Positions 31,659-42,176 are shown, numbered from the stretch's first letter. The stretch: DNA of 64,000 nt from Sarocladium kiliense (GCA_030734395.1 JAUZTG010000042.1:2542001-2606000), one strand, 5' to 3'. Numbers and translations: made by a program. The notes: generated from the letters alone by a model not told the origin.

Positions 31659-32681
31659 ATGGCTCTCCCATCGACAATGAAGACTGTGCGTCAACTTGAC
31701 CCAAACTCCACGACACTCACTCTCGACTCTTCTGCTCCTGTTCCAGAGACGAATGAGGAGTACAACCACCTTCTTCAGGTCAAGGCAACATCCCCGTGCC
31801 TCAATGAGCTGCACTGGGCAGCCGCCTTCCCCGACCTGATCAAAGAGTCCGTGCCCGGCACAGAGGCGTCAGCCATAGTGATCAAGTCGCCACCAGACTC
31901 CCCGTTCCAGCCGGGTACAGAGGTTTTCTACCGCATGTATGTCGGCTCAGCCGGCCTAGGAGTGCCTGGGTGCCTGAGAGAGTACACCGTGGCAAGACAG
32001 GATACTTTGGCCAGAAAGCCTCGGAATCTGAGCTGGGAGGAAGCAGCGACTGTGCCACTGAGTGCCCTCACTGCCTGGCAAGGCCTTTTTGAGCACGGAA
32101 CGCTAGACAAACGTGCATTGACTGAGGGTAGCGCCGAAGCACGTGAAGAGAATGCCAAAGCCCGTGTCCTCATCACTGGCGCAAGTGGTGGCGTAGGTCT
32201 CTGGCTAATTCAACTCGCCTCTGCTGCGGGGGCTGGCTCCGTCATCGCACTTTGCCATCCGTCCAAGGAAGAGCTTGTTCGGTCCCGGGGAGCGACAGAT
32301 GTCATTCCTTACACCACTCAGACGATCACGCAGTGGGCCGACAACAACCAACCCGTGGACCTTGTCGTCGATACTGTCGGAGGAGACACACTTGACAGCA
32401 CTTGGGCGGCGATCCGCCCCGGTGGTACTATCCTCACAGTATCCTCGACTGGCCGCGGTGTTCCAAGGCCGGAAGGGGTTGACAAGGAGGTGGCGAAGGC
32501 AGAATGGTATCTAGTTGAGAGTCGAGGAAGCGACCTGGCCGAAATCGGCAATTTGCTGGAGGCAGGCAAAGTCTCACCAGCCTTGGACAGCGTCTTCGAC
32601 TTTGAGGATTACGAGGCTGCGTTCGAGAAGGTGCAGTCGAGGAAGGCGACTGGAAAGGTTGCCATCAGAGTTAGTTCGTGA
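31659..32681 (+). CDS. Medium-chain (MDR) NADPH oxidoreductase, quinone-reductase type
   Basis: 340 residues, single exon. It belongs to the zinc-independent alcohol dehydrogenase/quinone oxidoreductase branch of the MDR superfamily. The N-terminal GroES-like domain contains PGTEASAIVIKSPPDSPFQPGTEVFY, and the Rossmann domain contains the LITGASGGVGLWLIQLA dinucleotide loop (about residues 168-186). The zinc-binding cysteines of classical alcohol dehydrogenases are absent. The conserved LPLSALTAW-like helix reads VPLSALTAWQGLF. Typical substrates are quinones, enones or aldehydes with NADPH; the true substrate is unknown. There is no targeting signal, so it is probably cytosolic. It has a TATA box and a three-copy upstream repeat, suggesting inducible expression. 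Neighbouring genes do not form a pathway with it. Confidence 0.88.
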   Translation: MALPSTMKTVRQLDPNSTTLTLDSSAPVPETNEEYNHLLQVKATSPCLNELHWAAAFPDLIKESVPGTEASAIVIKSPPDSPFQPGTEVFYRMYVGSAGLGVPGCLREYTVARQDTLARKPRNLSWEEAATVPLSALTAWQGLFEHGTLDKRALTEGSAEAREENAKARVLITGASGGVGLWLIQLASAAGAGSVIALCHPSKEELVRSRGATDVIPYTTQTITQWADNNQPVDLVVDTVGGDTLDSTWAAIRPGGTILTVSSTGRGVPRPEGVDKEVAKAEWYLVESRGSDLAEIGNLLEAGKVSPALDSVFDFEDYEAAFEKVQSRKATGKVAIRVSS

Positions 32682-33338
32682 AACTCGCCCAGAGGGCTGC
32701 GTTCGAGGGCTTGAGTTGCCAGAAGACTCCCAATCGTCGTCGATCAACACTCCACTCTTGTAAAATAATATAATACTCTAATGCTACGTTAAATTCTGAC
32801 TTCTCGCCGGAACATCACTACCTTCCTAATCTGCTCATGATGGATTGTAACCACTCTGGCATGGGTTTCGTGGCCGAAATGCAAGCGTCGGTCCTTCACC
32901 GGAGTTGGAACCAAGCTCAGAGGGCAACCTGTTAGAGTAATTGCCCACGTATCTAATCCGATGAGTACAAGCAGCTTGGCGGTTCGTATTTCGCTTAGCT
33001 AGCATCTGATTGCTCTGATATCAGATTTTGAGTCTCAACAGATTCCATCAGGCATCCTCGATGCAGACACTGTGCCTTTCCCCCGTTCATAGAACTCTCG
33101 CTTTAGTAATAGCAGCGAATATGATTTGGCTGTTCCCGAATCTTGAGCCCACAATCCTTGTCGAAGAAGAATTGTTACCGGGTCTGATTCGCCCGAGTCC
33201 GCTGGGATTCACCTGGGATCGCGATCCTTAGTCTTGGGAGAACAATCCTACGACCTATATCAACATCGGGTCGGCTACCACGATTCTACTATCCAGGTGT
33301 CTGAAGCAGCTCCCCTTTCTGAGAATTTTCGACTCGCA
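32682..33338. other. Intergenic stretch upstream of the unrecognised secreted protein
   Basis: About 660 bp, with an AT-rich 3' region of the oxidoreductase near 32760-32790 and promoter sequence for the next gene. No gene seen. Confidence 0.5.
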
Positions 33339-34343
33339 ATGCTTGTCAAGTCCGTCATTTTTGTTACCGCCCTTGTGGCAGGGACCAAAGCTATCGAAAC
33401 ACACGGAGGGATTGACTTTGAGGTATTCTGGGACGCAGATGGCCAGGCGGAGACTGATCCTATCCGCACATTCTACCAAGAAGAGTCTGCCAAAATCGCC
33501 TCAGAGCGACTTGTTGACCGCATAAACTCCTCGGGACTGGGCGCAGACTGTGTTGATGAACCTGCCAACATAGGCAGTGACCTCGACTCGTTCTACAACC
33601 TAAAGGACTGCCTGGCCGCCAAGGACGAGAACATCTTCTTCGAGCTTCTTTCCGAAGACATCGAGGAAGCCGATATCTTCTGGGAGCAGGTCATCGCTGA
33701 GTCAACCAAGCCGCGTAAAGACTGGATTGCGGCAAAGGCCTACGTCAAATGCTACTACGATAGTGCCCTGACTGCCGAGGAGTTTGCAGGCTGGTCTTCG
33801 TCACCTGCAGCCGATGAGGCGTATTTACGTGGCAATGCTGAGCACTACTACAAGACAACCGAAGAAACCGCTCTTCTGACAAAAGCTTCGCACATCTTCG
33901 AAGGCTGGGGTGGCGTTCTCAGCCCAGCCTTTGGCACAAAATTGACCAACTTCACCGTGCCCGAGTTCAAGCCTCGAGTCTTCGGCCTCGACCCCGACTA
34001 CCCGATCGAATGGGCCATATCGCCACTTTTCGGACTCCTACAGCGCGCCGGTCCCAAGGTCCTCCGTTCCGGCACGACTTGGGGTGTTCTTCACATTGGC
34101 GCGCGGAACTTCCTCGCTGCAGAGGGCAGCATTGGCAAGTCGGGAATTGAGATCTATGGAGCTGTGTGGTACCCGCCGTGGGATCAGAGCTCGGAAGAGA
34201 ACCAGGCCGAGTTCAAGGACAAGTTCCTGCTCGACGAGGATTATCAGGTCGTTGCTGAGATCATCAATTTCTCTCTGCAGGCGTTGGAGGACTGCAAGGA
34301 CGGAGGGTGTGGGCTTTTGAGCTTGGAGGATGAGTCGGCATGA
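33339..34343 (+). CDS. Unrecognised secreted protein
   Basis: 334 residues, single exon; I do not recognise a family. The start at 33339 was chosen because it is the ATG that opens a signal peptide (MLVKSVIFVTALVAGTKA); the frame extends upstream without one. The mature protein is acidic, rich in Glu and Asp and largely helical-looking in its first half (EEADIFWEQVIAE, LTAEEFAGW). The second half has Gly/Pro-rich stretches and an aromatic-rich core (WGVLHIGARNF, YGAVWYPPWDQ). Five cysteines are scattered, two of them in a C-terminal CKDGGC, and candidate N-glycosylation sites lie in NFT and NFS. It has no transmembrane segment, so it should be soluble and extracellular. Codon use and length are normal for a real gene, and the open frame is clean over 1 kb. 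Confidence 0.72.
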   Translation: MLVKSVIFVTALVAGTKAIETHGGIDFEVFWDADGQAETDPIRTFYQEESAKIASERLVDRINSSGLGADCVDEPANIGSDLDSFYNLKDCLAAKDENIFFELLSEDIEEADIFWEQVIAESTKPRKDWIAAKAYVKCYYDSALTAEEFAGWSSSPAADEAYLRGNAEHYYKTTEETALLTKASHIFEGWGGVLSPAFGTKLTNFTVPEFKPRVFGLDPDYPIEWAISPLFGLLQRAGPKVLRSGTTWGVLHIGARNFLAAEGSIGKSGIEIYGAVWYPPWDQSSEENQAEFKDKFLLDEDYQVVAEIINFSLQALEDCKDGGCGLLSLEDESA

Positions 34344-34807
34344 TTGAATACCCGAGATGAGGATGGAACTTTGATGGAGGAGAGTGGGCGAGGGGATATA
34401 TGATGCCCTCCTCTGACTTATGTCTTGATGTGGATGTCTTCAGTTTCCCTGCGTAAGCTTAAGAGCCGTGGCATAGGTGCGCGGGTCCCGAAACGCAAGT
34501 TGCGACAATCTATAGGAGCTCAGCCTCATGATTATTCAAGCTTACAGGATCAACCGTGCCAATGATTGACTTTACGCACCTTATTCCCGGATCCACGGTA
34601 TCGCCTTGATCGGCCTGGGTGGGCGGGCTGTCAAAGTCTCCAATAGCATCATACCTGGCCCTCAGCTCCGCATCATCGAGTGCCACCGCAGCCCAGCCCA
34701 CCTTCAGCCCAATCATTAAAGCAGCCTTCTCCCGAACATCGTTCCCTGAGCTCCCTCGCCAACTTCCATTCGAGCATCCCTTTCTCCATCGGCCCATCAT
34801 CTTCATC
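34344..34807. other. Intergenic stretch upstream of the GST gene
   Basis: 464 bp, with a C/T-rich leader-like end just before the GST start. The frame of the GST is open upstream but holds no ATG, so the coding start is placed at 34808. Confidence 0.55.
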
Positions 34808-35632
34808 ATGTCTAACGCAGACTACACCCTCATCTACTGGCCTTCCATCCCCGGCCGTGGTGAACTAGTCCGTCTCCTCTTCGAGGAAACCGGCACGCCC
34901 TACAATGACATCGCCAAATCATCGCCCAACGATGCCGTCAACCAGATCCTCGAGTTAAACTCATCCGTTGATCCAATCTCTTCTGGGTCAAACCCTCCTG
35001 TCAACGCCCCTCCAGTTCTCCGCCACGGCGACTTTGTCCTTTCTCAAGCTCCCGCCATCCTCCTCTATCTCGCCCCGCGTCTGGGGCTGTCCCCTCCGGC
35101 TACCGAACCAGCCTTCCACCACCTCAACGCCATTGCACTGACTCTCATCGATGGATTTGTGAATGAGTTGCACGACACTCATCATCCAGTCGACGTCAGC
35201 GCTACGTATGAGGAGCAACAGCCTGAGGCCAAGAAGCGCGCACAAGTGTTTCGTGAGAAGAGGATCCCCAAGTTCCTTGGATACGCTCAGAGGATTCTTG
35301 ACTCTAAGGCGAGCGGCAATGGCCCCTGGCTGTACGGCGACAACTTGACATATGCCGATCTGGTCTTGTTCCAGGTAAGTTTCCTTGATGGACCCTGACG
35401 ATACCATTCTTTCAGAGCGATGCACTGACAATGATAGTGCATTGATGGAACAGAGTTTGCCTTCCCCAAGACGTTTGCGAAGATGCGCAAGTCTGGGAAG
35501 TATGACGGTGTGTTCAAGCTTGTCGATGCTGTGAAGGAGAGGCCCAACACGAAAGCGTACCTGGCAAGCGATCGCCGGGCTCAGTACTCTAATGGCATCT
35601 GGAGGCAGTACCCGGAGCTTGATGAGGAATAA
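34808..35632 (+). CDS. Glutathione S-transferase
   Basis: Join 34808..35374 and 35438..35632; 253 residues. GSTs conjugate glutathione to electrophiles and act in detoxification and oxidative stress. The N-terminal thioredoxin-fold domain begins YTLIYWPSIPGRGELVRLLFEE, with a Tyr near the start and the Ser/Arg-containing helix that follow the sigma/alpha-like pattern, and contains the cis-Pro plus Ser-rich glutathione site (APPVLRHGDFVLSQAPAILLYLA). The C-terminal helical domain carries GPWLYGDNLTYADLVLFQ, the hydrophobic-staple Asp motif. The 63-nt intron has GTAAGT, a CTGAC branch point and a TAG acceptor; it falls after that motif. Joining gives CIDGTEFAFPKTFAKMRKSGKYDGVFKLVDAVKERPNTKAYL, a standard GST end. 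It is convergent with the dioxygenase gene (176 bp apart). Confidence 0.9.
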
Positions 35633-35808
35633 GGGGGAAATTCAACACTCTACAGACTCTCAGTAGCAAAAGTCACCGCAATAGTTCAGTCAAACCCTCC
35701 TGAGAGTCAACCTTGCACGGTACCACTCTAGTAACCAACTTCTTTTGCAGCGCTGGCCAAGGATTACTGTGAACATGGAATGTGCAGTCGAATTGGAATA
35801 ACTCATTT

Positions 35809-36839
35809 CTATGCAACCTCCTGATCACTCCAATAATATGTGTAGATATCCACACCAACAAACCCATCTGTGTACGACCTGCCCTTCTCGCCATCCCCAG
35901 CAGCACCAGCACATACAATCAACGGCATGAAATGATCGCCACCCCTCTCAGGATGCATCGTATAAGCATTAGGGAAACTCCTCCACGCCTTCAAGGCAGT
36001 CTCTCTCTTTGCCAGATCAGTCTCCAAAGTAGCCTTCGTCAACGCTGCGTTGAAGGCCTGAGACTTGCGGATAAGAGCCTGGCCGTCGGGGCTGGCTGAT
36101 CCTGCAGACATCAAAGGGAACATGACGCGGAGATTATGGAAGGATGCGAAGCCTGAGCCAACGATGGCGATGTTCTGTGATCGCAAAGCATGAAGCGCCT
36201 TGCCCATCTGGAGATGCGTCTCGGGATCCTCACTGCGGAGAATCGAGACCTGAACAATCGGCACTGTGCCCTTGGGGTCGACCAAAAGCATAGGAACGAA
36301 GACACCATGATCCCACCCGCGATTCTCATCCAGCAGTGGCTTCAGGCCGGCCTTGCTGAAGGCTGTCTTCACCTCTTCTGCGACTGCCGGATCACCACTG
36401 GCAGGATATGTCAGATTGTAGGCGGCATCAGGAAAGCCGCCATAGTCATAGAGGAGGGAGTGAGAAGAGCCTGAGGAGATGTGTGGCGTTGGTGTTTGCC
36501 AATGTGCTGTCACAAGGACAATTGCTCGTGGCTGTGAGGGTGTTCCTAGGCCGAGGATCTTGGGAACACGGTTCGTCAGTGAGTAGATGATGTCCTTGTG
36601 TCCCGGATCACCCAGCAGAGGCATAGGGCCTTTGAACCAGTCTCATTAGCGACTCCGAGTCGTGTTGTTGGCTAAATGTAGTACTCACCTCCCCCGTGAG
36701 AGAGTGCAATCACAGGTGCGAGCGGCATCTTTGCGCGGGAAATAGCCGAGGAAGCGAGTGAAAATGAGCGCCTTTGGAAGATACTGTAGATCATGCAAGC
36801 AAGGAGCGGGATACAAAGAATTGTCAGAATGGTTCTCAT
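35809..36839 (-). CDS. Extradiol aromatic ring-opening dioxygenase (LigB/DODA type) with an N-terminal anchor
   Basis: Complement of join 35809..36629 and 36689..36839; 323 residues. The family cleaves catechol-type rings using non-haem iron, as in DOPA 4,5-dioxygenase. Metal and catalytic residues are visible: SHGGGP with His48, TAHW, the WDHGVFVPM segment, and a late His-Pro-Glu-Arg-Gly-Gly-Asp-His segment. The 59-nt intron splits the HGGG motif and is well supported: GTGAGT donor, GCTAATG branch point and AAG acceptor. Before the domain there is a hydrophobic segment (residues 4-21) that looks like a signal anchor, unusual for this soluble family; Met38 could start a 286-residue version of normal length. 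The product may therefore be membrane-attached or cytosolic. The substrate cannot be deduced. It is divergent from the amidohydrolase and convergent with the GST. Confidence 0.85.
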
Positions 36840-38102
36840 GGTCTTGGATTCGAGCTCGGGCGTGACATCGTCACTCTGACGGTCCTCAGGTCAATGATAT
36901 AGGCTCGCACCGATTCGCTCCAGCCCCCGGCTTTGGGTTCGGCTCGTATCCCACTCGGGACACAGCTGAGCTGATTCCAGCAGAGGATTGATTAGCAGAG
37001 ACAGTAAGTGAAGTGGCCCACTATGGTTCGACAGCCAGGCCACCTACGGTCGGAATGGCGCATGCCGGCCGAAGCCTAGGTCTTCGGAACGTGTTACCGC
37101 GCGGCTCGCAGTAATACCGGTCCGCTGTGGCGGCAGATTTGGTGCATTGGTCCCGGTCGCTAAGCTGTTCCTGTTCGTTGTGCTGGGGTAGCCGCTGGAG
37201 TGATGCGTAAGCAATCTTTTTGAGGCCGGGTGGCTGGGTGGCTTCCAGAGCGGCCTCTTGGTGGTTTATAATAGAATGATGTTACTGGAGATGCGAAGCT
37301 AGGCAACGGGCACTTTGTGTCTTCTCATCCTTTGACTGTTCCTGTCCGTGTAGCGCTGTCTCCTGGGAACGGGTGCGACCAGCTTCCACCGCAGCGTAGT
37401 GGGTTGAGAATCGCGAGGCACTTCGCGCTGCTGGAACTATGCATCGCATTGCGTCGCATCGCAAGAATGTCAAATGCGACTTGCATTCTCCCACGGCTGC
37501 TTTGGAGCCGAGCAACACACACTCGCAAGTTGATGCCTCGAGACCAACTCTGTTCCTGTGGTGGCATTTGCTTCGTTCACCGTTCACCGATGGCGGCCTA
37601 GGAGTCTAGGACCACTGGACCACTGGCCCCAAGTCGCAGCAGGGTGCTTGCTGGCAGCCACAGATACACATAATGATACAGTCATGACGAAACACTCGAC
37701 TTCAGAGCTGAACTGAATTATGATAACCCTCGAGGCTAGTTGACTCCAGCGGATCGCCCGCTATTCCTCACTTTGTAGGGACTTTTTGGCTCCCTGCAAC
37801 GGGACCTGCCCGAACAGGCTGTTTGACAGCTCCTAGCGAGCCGCGTATCCGTTATCTCCCCAGCTACCGATACCACTGACTCCCAGGACCTCAGGCACTG
37901 CCACTGGAGCTCCGTAGGCCTCGGCGTTGCGTGACGCACCAGGGAGATCGACAGGGAGAGAGCTCCCCTCATTCCCTCCCCGCCATCCTGGACGTCTTTT
38001 CTTTCTCATCTAATATTATTTCCTCCTGTAAACTGTGTCGTCTTCGGCATTGGGTTTGAAAGACTCATCAGTACAGCTGCTGCAGGACCAGCAACGGACG
38101 CC
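36840..38102. promoter_or_regulatory. Divergent promoter region between the dioxygenase and amidohydrolase
   Basis: About 1.26 kb with no gene that can be supported; open frames of about 100 codons near 37282-37601 overlap on both strands and are chance. A C/T-rich leader precedes the amidohydrolase start. Confidence 0.55.
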
Positions 38103-40964
38103 ATGGATGAGAAGTCAGCCCTGCCGCCGTACTCGGCGCAAGTCCCACACGCCTACCAGCAACCCATTGATCAAGCCCGTCCATTCCTCCGTCGGGGACG
38201 TCTTGCCCGCCGCTCTCGGGCTGTCAAGGTCTTCGCACTCGCCTGCCTGGGCTTCATTGTTCTTGCGCAGTGGGGACAATTATGGCGTGCTCAGAGCTCA
38301 GCTCCTATGCTATCCGAGCAGAAGCTCAACGCCGACCTGGAGACATGCAAGAAGCTGCGCCACAAGCCTGAGGACCCAGCCGGTGCTGGCCGTGAAAAGA
38401 ATGCGAGGTATTTGGATGGGAAGCCGACTCTGATCAAGAATGCCACCATCTGGGTGGGCGAGCCGGTGAAGGGCACCAGTGCTGAGGATGCCCGTGCTGG
38501 GAAAGGCTGGAAGTGGACCAAGGGCGATGTGCTGCTGCAGTACGGCCTCATCCAGAAGGTCGAGGCTGGCATCTCTGTTGAGAGAGTTCCGGATGATGCT
38601 GTCATCTATGAAGCCCATGGAAGGCCCCTCACAGCTGGCATCATCGATATGCACTCTCACGTGGGCGTCTATCCTCTGCCGACCCTTGATGGCAGCTCGG
38701 ATGGCAATGAGATGTCCGACAACATCACTCCTTGGGCTCGCTCCATTGATGCCATTCTCCCCTTCGACGTGCAATTCCAAGTCATCAAGTCAGGTGGTGT
38801 TACGACATCCCTGGTGCTTCCTGGATCCGGCAACAACATGGGTGGCGAGGCTTACCTGGTCAAGCATGCCATTGGCAAGGCTGATGGTCGCAAGGAGATT
38901 AGTGCCAGAGACTTATTGGCAGATCCAGAACAGAACTGGCGCTACATGAAGATGGCATGTGGTGAGAATGCTAAGCGTGTGCATAGAGACCAAGTCTTTT
39001 CACGCATGGGCGAGTCCTATGCCTTCCGACATGCCTTTGAACAGGCGGCCGAGCTCGTTCAGAAACAAGACGACTGGTGTGACAAGGCAGAGGCTCTTGG
39101 TGTAGAAAGCATGGATGGCTATCTTCCTCAGCCAATTGCCTGGGAGTCTCTCGCCGCCGTTCTTCGCGGGCACGTTCACATCAACACGCATTGTTACACT
39201 GTTCCCGATCTGGAGGCCATGGTTGACCACACCAACGAGTTCAAGTTCCCTGTGAGGGCTTTCCATCATGCGCATCAGACCTTCTTGGTCCCTGAGATCC
39301 TCAAGCGCACTTGGGGAGGCCGCCCTCCGTCATCTGCCATCTTTGCCGACAACATGTACTACAAGACCGAAGCTTATATCGGTTCAGAGCATGCTGGAAA
39401 GTATCTATACGACGAGGGTCTGACCCCGGTCTACGTGAGCGACAACCCGGTCCTGAATGCTCAGCATGTGCTGTTCGAAGCTGCGAAGGGTTACAAGTAC
39501 GGATTGCCCTATCACGCAGCCCTCGCAAGTGTGACCACAGCTCCCGCAGACGATCTCGGCATGGGCCAGCGTCTGGGTAAGGTCAAGCCAGACTTTGATG
39601 CAGATATTGTGGTCTGGGACAGTGACCCGCTGAGTGTTGGCGCGGCGCCTGCTCAGGTCTGGATTGACGGAACCGCCCAATTCGACGAGCCAGTGGAGTT
39701 GAACAAGCCATATGCTGAGCCTATTGTGCCTGATGAGAGCTTGAGCCACATTGTGGAAGAGCCGTCAGAAATGGCAGACGTCTTCTTCCAGGGTATCACC
39801 AAGATTCTTTTGCAAAACGAGACGGCATACGAGGCACCTAGCGAGGGTGATACTTTCAACGTCGCGGTCTCCAAGGGTCAGATCACATGTGTCGGATCCT
39901 GCAACGCTGAGTTGGATATCGCAACGGCCGCTGGAATTGAACCCATCCGCCTGAAGAACGGCTATCTCACGCGAGCCTTTGTCGCAGCAGCTGGTACCTT
40001 GGGTCTCAGCGAGATTGACGCCGAGTCTGCGACTAACAACGGTGGGAACCACGATACTTTCTCGCGTGCCATTGATGGACTAGCCCTCGAAGGTAAGAAG
40101 CTCAGTGCTGCTTACAACTACGGCGTCACCCGGGCCATCTCTGCGCCAGTCTTCAACGGTGGATCGACTCACTATGGAACAAGTGTTGGGTTCGTCACGA
40201 CTGCCCATACTTCGCTTGAGGATGGTGCTGTGTTCGAATCGGATGTGGCTGTACACTATACACTTGACTTGAGTGTTCGAGCTGCAGGCCTCAGCTACTC
40301 AGCTGCATTTGGCGGGCTGCGAACCAAGTTGTTGAGCGCCGCATCCTCCAAGGATCCCGTCACCAGCCCCTTCCCGGAGTACGCGTATCTGCGCAAGGTT
40401 CTCGAGGGAAAGATGGTCCTCGCCCTGACAATCAACAGCGCGGATGGCATTGCTACTGCACTAAGAATCAAGTCCGAAGTGGAGGGCCATTCCCGCAGCA
40501 TCAACAGTAAAGCCCCAAGCCTGCGCCTCGCCATTATCGGGGGTGCTGAAGCGCATATCCTGGCCAAAGAGCTTGCCACTGCAGGTGTGGGAGTTATCGT
40601 GGCCCCTTCACAGTCCTCTGGTGACACCTGGGACACCCGTCGCACTCTCCCTGGCGCGCCGTTGACGAATGGTACTACGCTTGACCAGCTTGTCAGTGCT
40701 GGAGTGACGACTGCGATTGGCCTGAAGGAGGACTGGCAAGTCAGGGACCTGGGTCTCTTTGCTGGTATTGCCTATCATAATGGCGAGGGACGAGTTACTG
40801 AAGCTGAGGCTCTTGATCTTGTTAGCACTAATGTGTACAAGATCCTTGGGGGTCAGGTCAAGGAGGACTCGCATTTCATTGTGCATGAGGGAAGCCCTCT
40901 TGATATTGGATCTCGGGTCAAGGCTGTTGCGTCAGGAAATGGCAAGGTCTCCGTGTTCGTGTAA
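38103..40964 (+). CDS. Large membrane-anchored amidohydrolase
   Basis: 953 residues, single exon. The N-terminus is cytosolic and basic (RRGRLARRSR), followed by one transmembrane helix at about residues 42-60, so the enzyme domain should face the lumen or outside (type II topology). The amidohydrolase domain begins near residue 105. Metal-ligand motifs are visible: DMHSHVG (His184, His186), VHINTHC, FHHAHQ and a late Asp in VYVSDNPVL. This superfamily hydrolyses C-N or C-O bonds with one or two metal ions. The second half (about 560-953) reads like another, degenerate amidohydrolase copy: it has the C-terminal fold features (VTTAIGLKEDWQVRDLGLFAGIAYHNGEGRVTEAEALDLVSTN) but no HxH pair. Length is about twice the usual 400-450. 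The substrate is unknown. It shares a promoter region with the dioxygenase. Confidence 0.83.
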   Translation: MDEKSALPPYSAQVPHAYQQPIDQARPFLRRGRLARRSRAVKVFALACLGFIVLAQWGQLWRAQSSAPMLSEQKLNADLETCKKLRHKPEDPAGAGREKNARYLDGKPTLIKNATIWVGEPVKGTSAEDARAGKGWKWTKGDVLLQYGLIQKVEAGISVERVPDDAVIYEAHGRPLTAGIIDMHSHVGVYPLPTLDGSSDGNEMSDNITPWARSIDAILPFDVQFQVIKSGGVTTSLVLPGSGNNMGGEAYLVKHAIGKADGRKEISARDLLADPEQNWRYMKMACGENAKRVHRDQVFSRMGESYAFRHAFEQAAELVQKQDDWCDKAEALGVESMDGYLPQPIAWESLAAVLRGHVHINTHCYTVPDLEAMVDHTNEFKFPVRAFHHAHQTFLVPEILKRTWGGRPPSSAIFADNMYYKTEAYIGSEHAGKYLYDEGLTPVYVSDNPVLNAQHVLFEAAKGYKYGLPYHAALASVTTAPADDLGMGQRLGKVKPDFDADIVVWDSDPLSVGAAPAQVWIDGTAQFDEPVELNKPYAEPIVPDESLSHIVEEPSEMADVFFQGITKILLQNETAYEAPSEGDTFNVAVSKGQITCVGSCNAELDIATAAGIEPIRLKNGYLTRAFVAAAGTLGLSEIDAESATNNGGNHDTFSRAIDGLALEGKKLSAAYNYGVTRAISAPVFNGGSTHYGTSVGFVTTAHTSLEDGAVFESDVAVHYTLDLSVRAAGLSYSAAFGGLRTKLLSAASSKDPVTSPFPEYAYLRKVLEGKMVLALTINSADGIATALRIKSEVEGHSRSINSKAPSLRLAIIGGAEAHILAKELATAGVGVIVAPSQSSGDTWDTRRTLPGAPLTNGTTLDQLVSAGVTTAIGLKEDWQVRDLGLFAGIAYHNGEGRVTEAEALDLVSTNVYKILGGQVKEDSHFIVHEGSPLDIGSRVKAVASGNGKVSVFV

Positions 40965-41187
40965 GCGGGCTGGAGCCTCCATACCAGTGAGGATGGTGTA
41001 AATAGGGCCCCACGAAACAAGGTCTCATGCTGATGAGAGTTTGATGCAAGTTCATATTCATCTATATGGTATTCACATATCGTCATACCTCCTTGCTCAT
41101 GAAGGATTGGTTCCATGCCTCAAGTCCAACTCAACCCTCGCCCAAGTCAATCCCAGTCCATTTCCATCTACCCAATGATCACATTCA

Positions 41188-42059
41188 CTAGATGTTGTTC
41201 GCGATCCACTCAATGAAGTTTCCGACACGAGTATAGACACCAGGGAAGTTGGGCCGAGCACAGCCAGAACCCCACGAGACGACACCAACAAGAGTGCCAG
41301 AGCCATCAACCAGAGGGCCACCGCTGTCGCCGGAGCAAGCGTCCTGGCCACCTTGTGTGTAGCCAGCACAAACCATGCTGTCGGTTACTTGGTTGACGGA
41401 GCTGTACTGGTCGGCACAGGTGTCACGGTCAATGATTGGCACATCGACCTTCATGAGAATTGGTGAGGTGCTGAAGGAGTTCTCAGTGAGATAGCCCCTA
41501 TTTGAGAATGTCAGTTAACGGAATATGCACAGGGAGATATATCCAAGTGGTCTTACCATCCAGCGACAGTCGTGGTGGTATCGGCTGCTGGATCTGAGCC
41601 TTGCGACGGGAGGTTGACGTAGCCAATGTCACCGCCTTCGCCGATAGGCTCCGATAGGTGCCATACTGCAATATCATTGTCCAGAGTGTTATCGTTGTAG
41701 TCGGGGTGAATGGTGATAGAGCTAACACCAGCCGTAGTACCACCAGAAGCCCAGGTCTGGAGCGAGAGATCAGCATTCCACATCCCGTAAGTCGCGAGAT
41801 CTGCCAAACTTACAGTAGTTCCAGCACGGACACGGACATCTGAAGGCTGGAAGCCAACAGAGCAGTGTCCAGCGGTGATAACCACCGTTGAGGAAATTAG
41901 GGAGCCACCGCAGAAGTGGGAGTTCGTCTGCAGGCTGACGATGTATGGGAACTCTCCAGAGCTGGCCTCAACGCCTCCGACAATAAGAGGCTTGTTCTGT
42001 GGCGCTGGGCGGGCGGCTGCCAAGCCGACAGTGGCTGCGAGCGCGAGCTTGGAAACCAT
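41188..42059 (-). CDS. Secreted trypsin-like serine protease
   Basis: Complement of join 41188..41497, 41557..41756 and 41814..42059; 251 residues. A short signal peptide and propeptide end at the IVGG site, where mature chymotrypsin-fold proteases start. Catalytic triad: His in TAGHC, Asp in DNDIAVWHL, Ser in GDSGGP. An Asp six residues before the Ser (DACSGDSGGP) and the SWGSGCARPNFPGVYTRV loop indicate cleavage after Lys/Arg. Six cysteines fit three disulphides. The first 57-nt intron is a multiple of three and has no stop, so unspliced reading stays open; removing it gives RAGTTTWASGGTT, the family norm. The second is 59 nt. A TATATAAA box lies at 42177-42184. The enzyme is extracellular and probably digestive or host-directed; expression control is unknown. 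It converges with the amidohydrolase (223 bp). Confidence 0.92.
41757..41813 (-). other. In-frame 57-nt intron of the trypsin gene
   Basis: It has a GTAAGT donor, a CTGAT branch-point-like motif and a CAG acceptor. Retention would add 19 residues without a stop in a surface loop after RVRAGTT. Intron rather than exon is favoured because the spliced protein matches the canonical trypsin spacing. Confidence 0.8.
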
Positions 42060-42176
42060 ATTGAATATATGTCGAAGGGAGAGTTCCTGGAATGACTGGG
42101 CAGGTTGGGAAGAATGGTGAAGAGGCGTGGCTTAGGGATCTTGAGAATGCCTTATGGAGGGCTGGTTCCCGCGATC

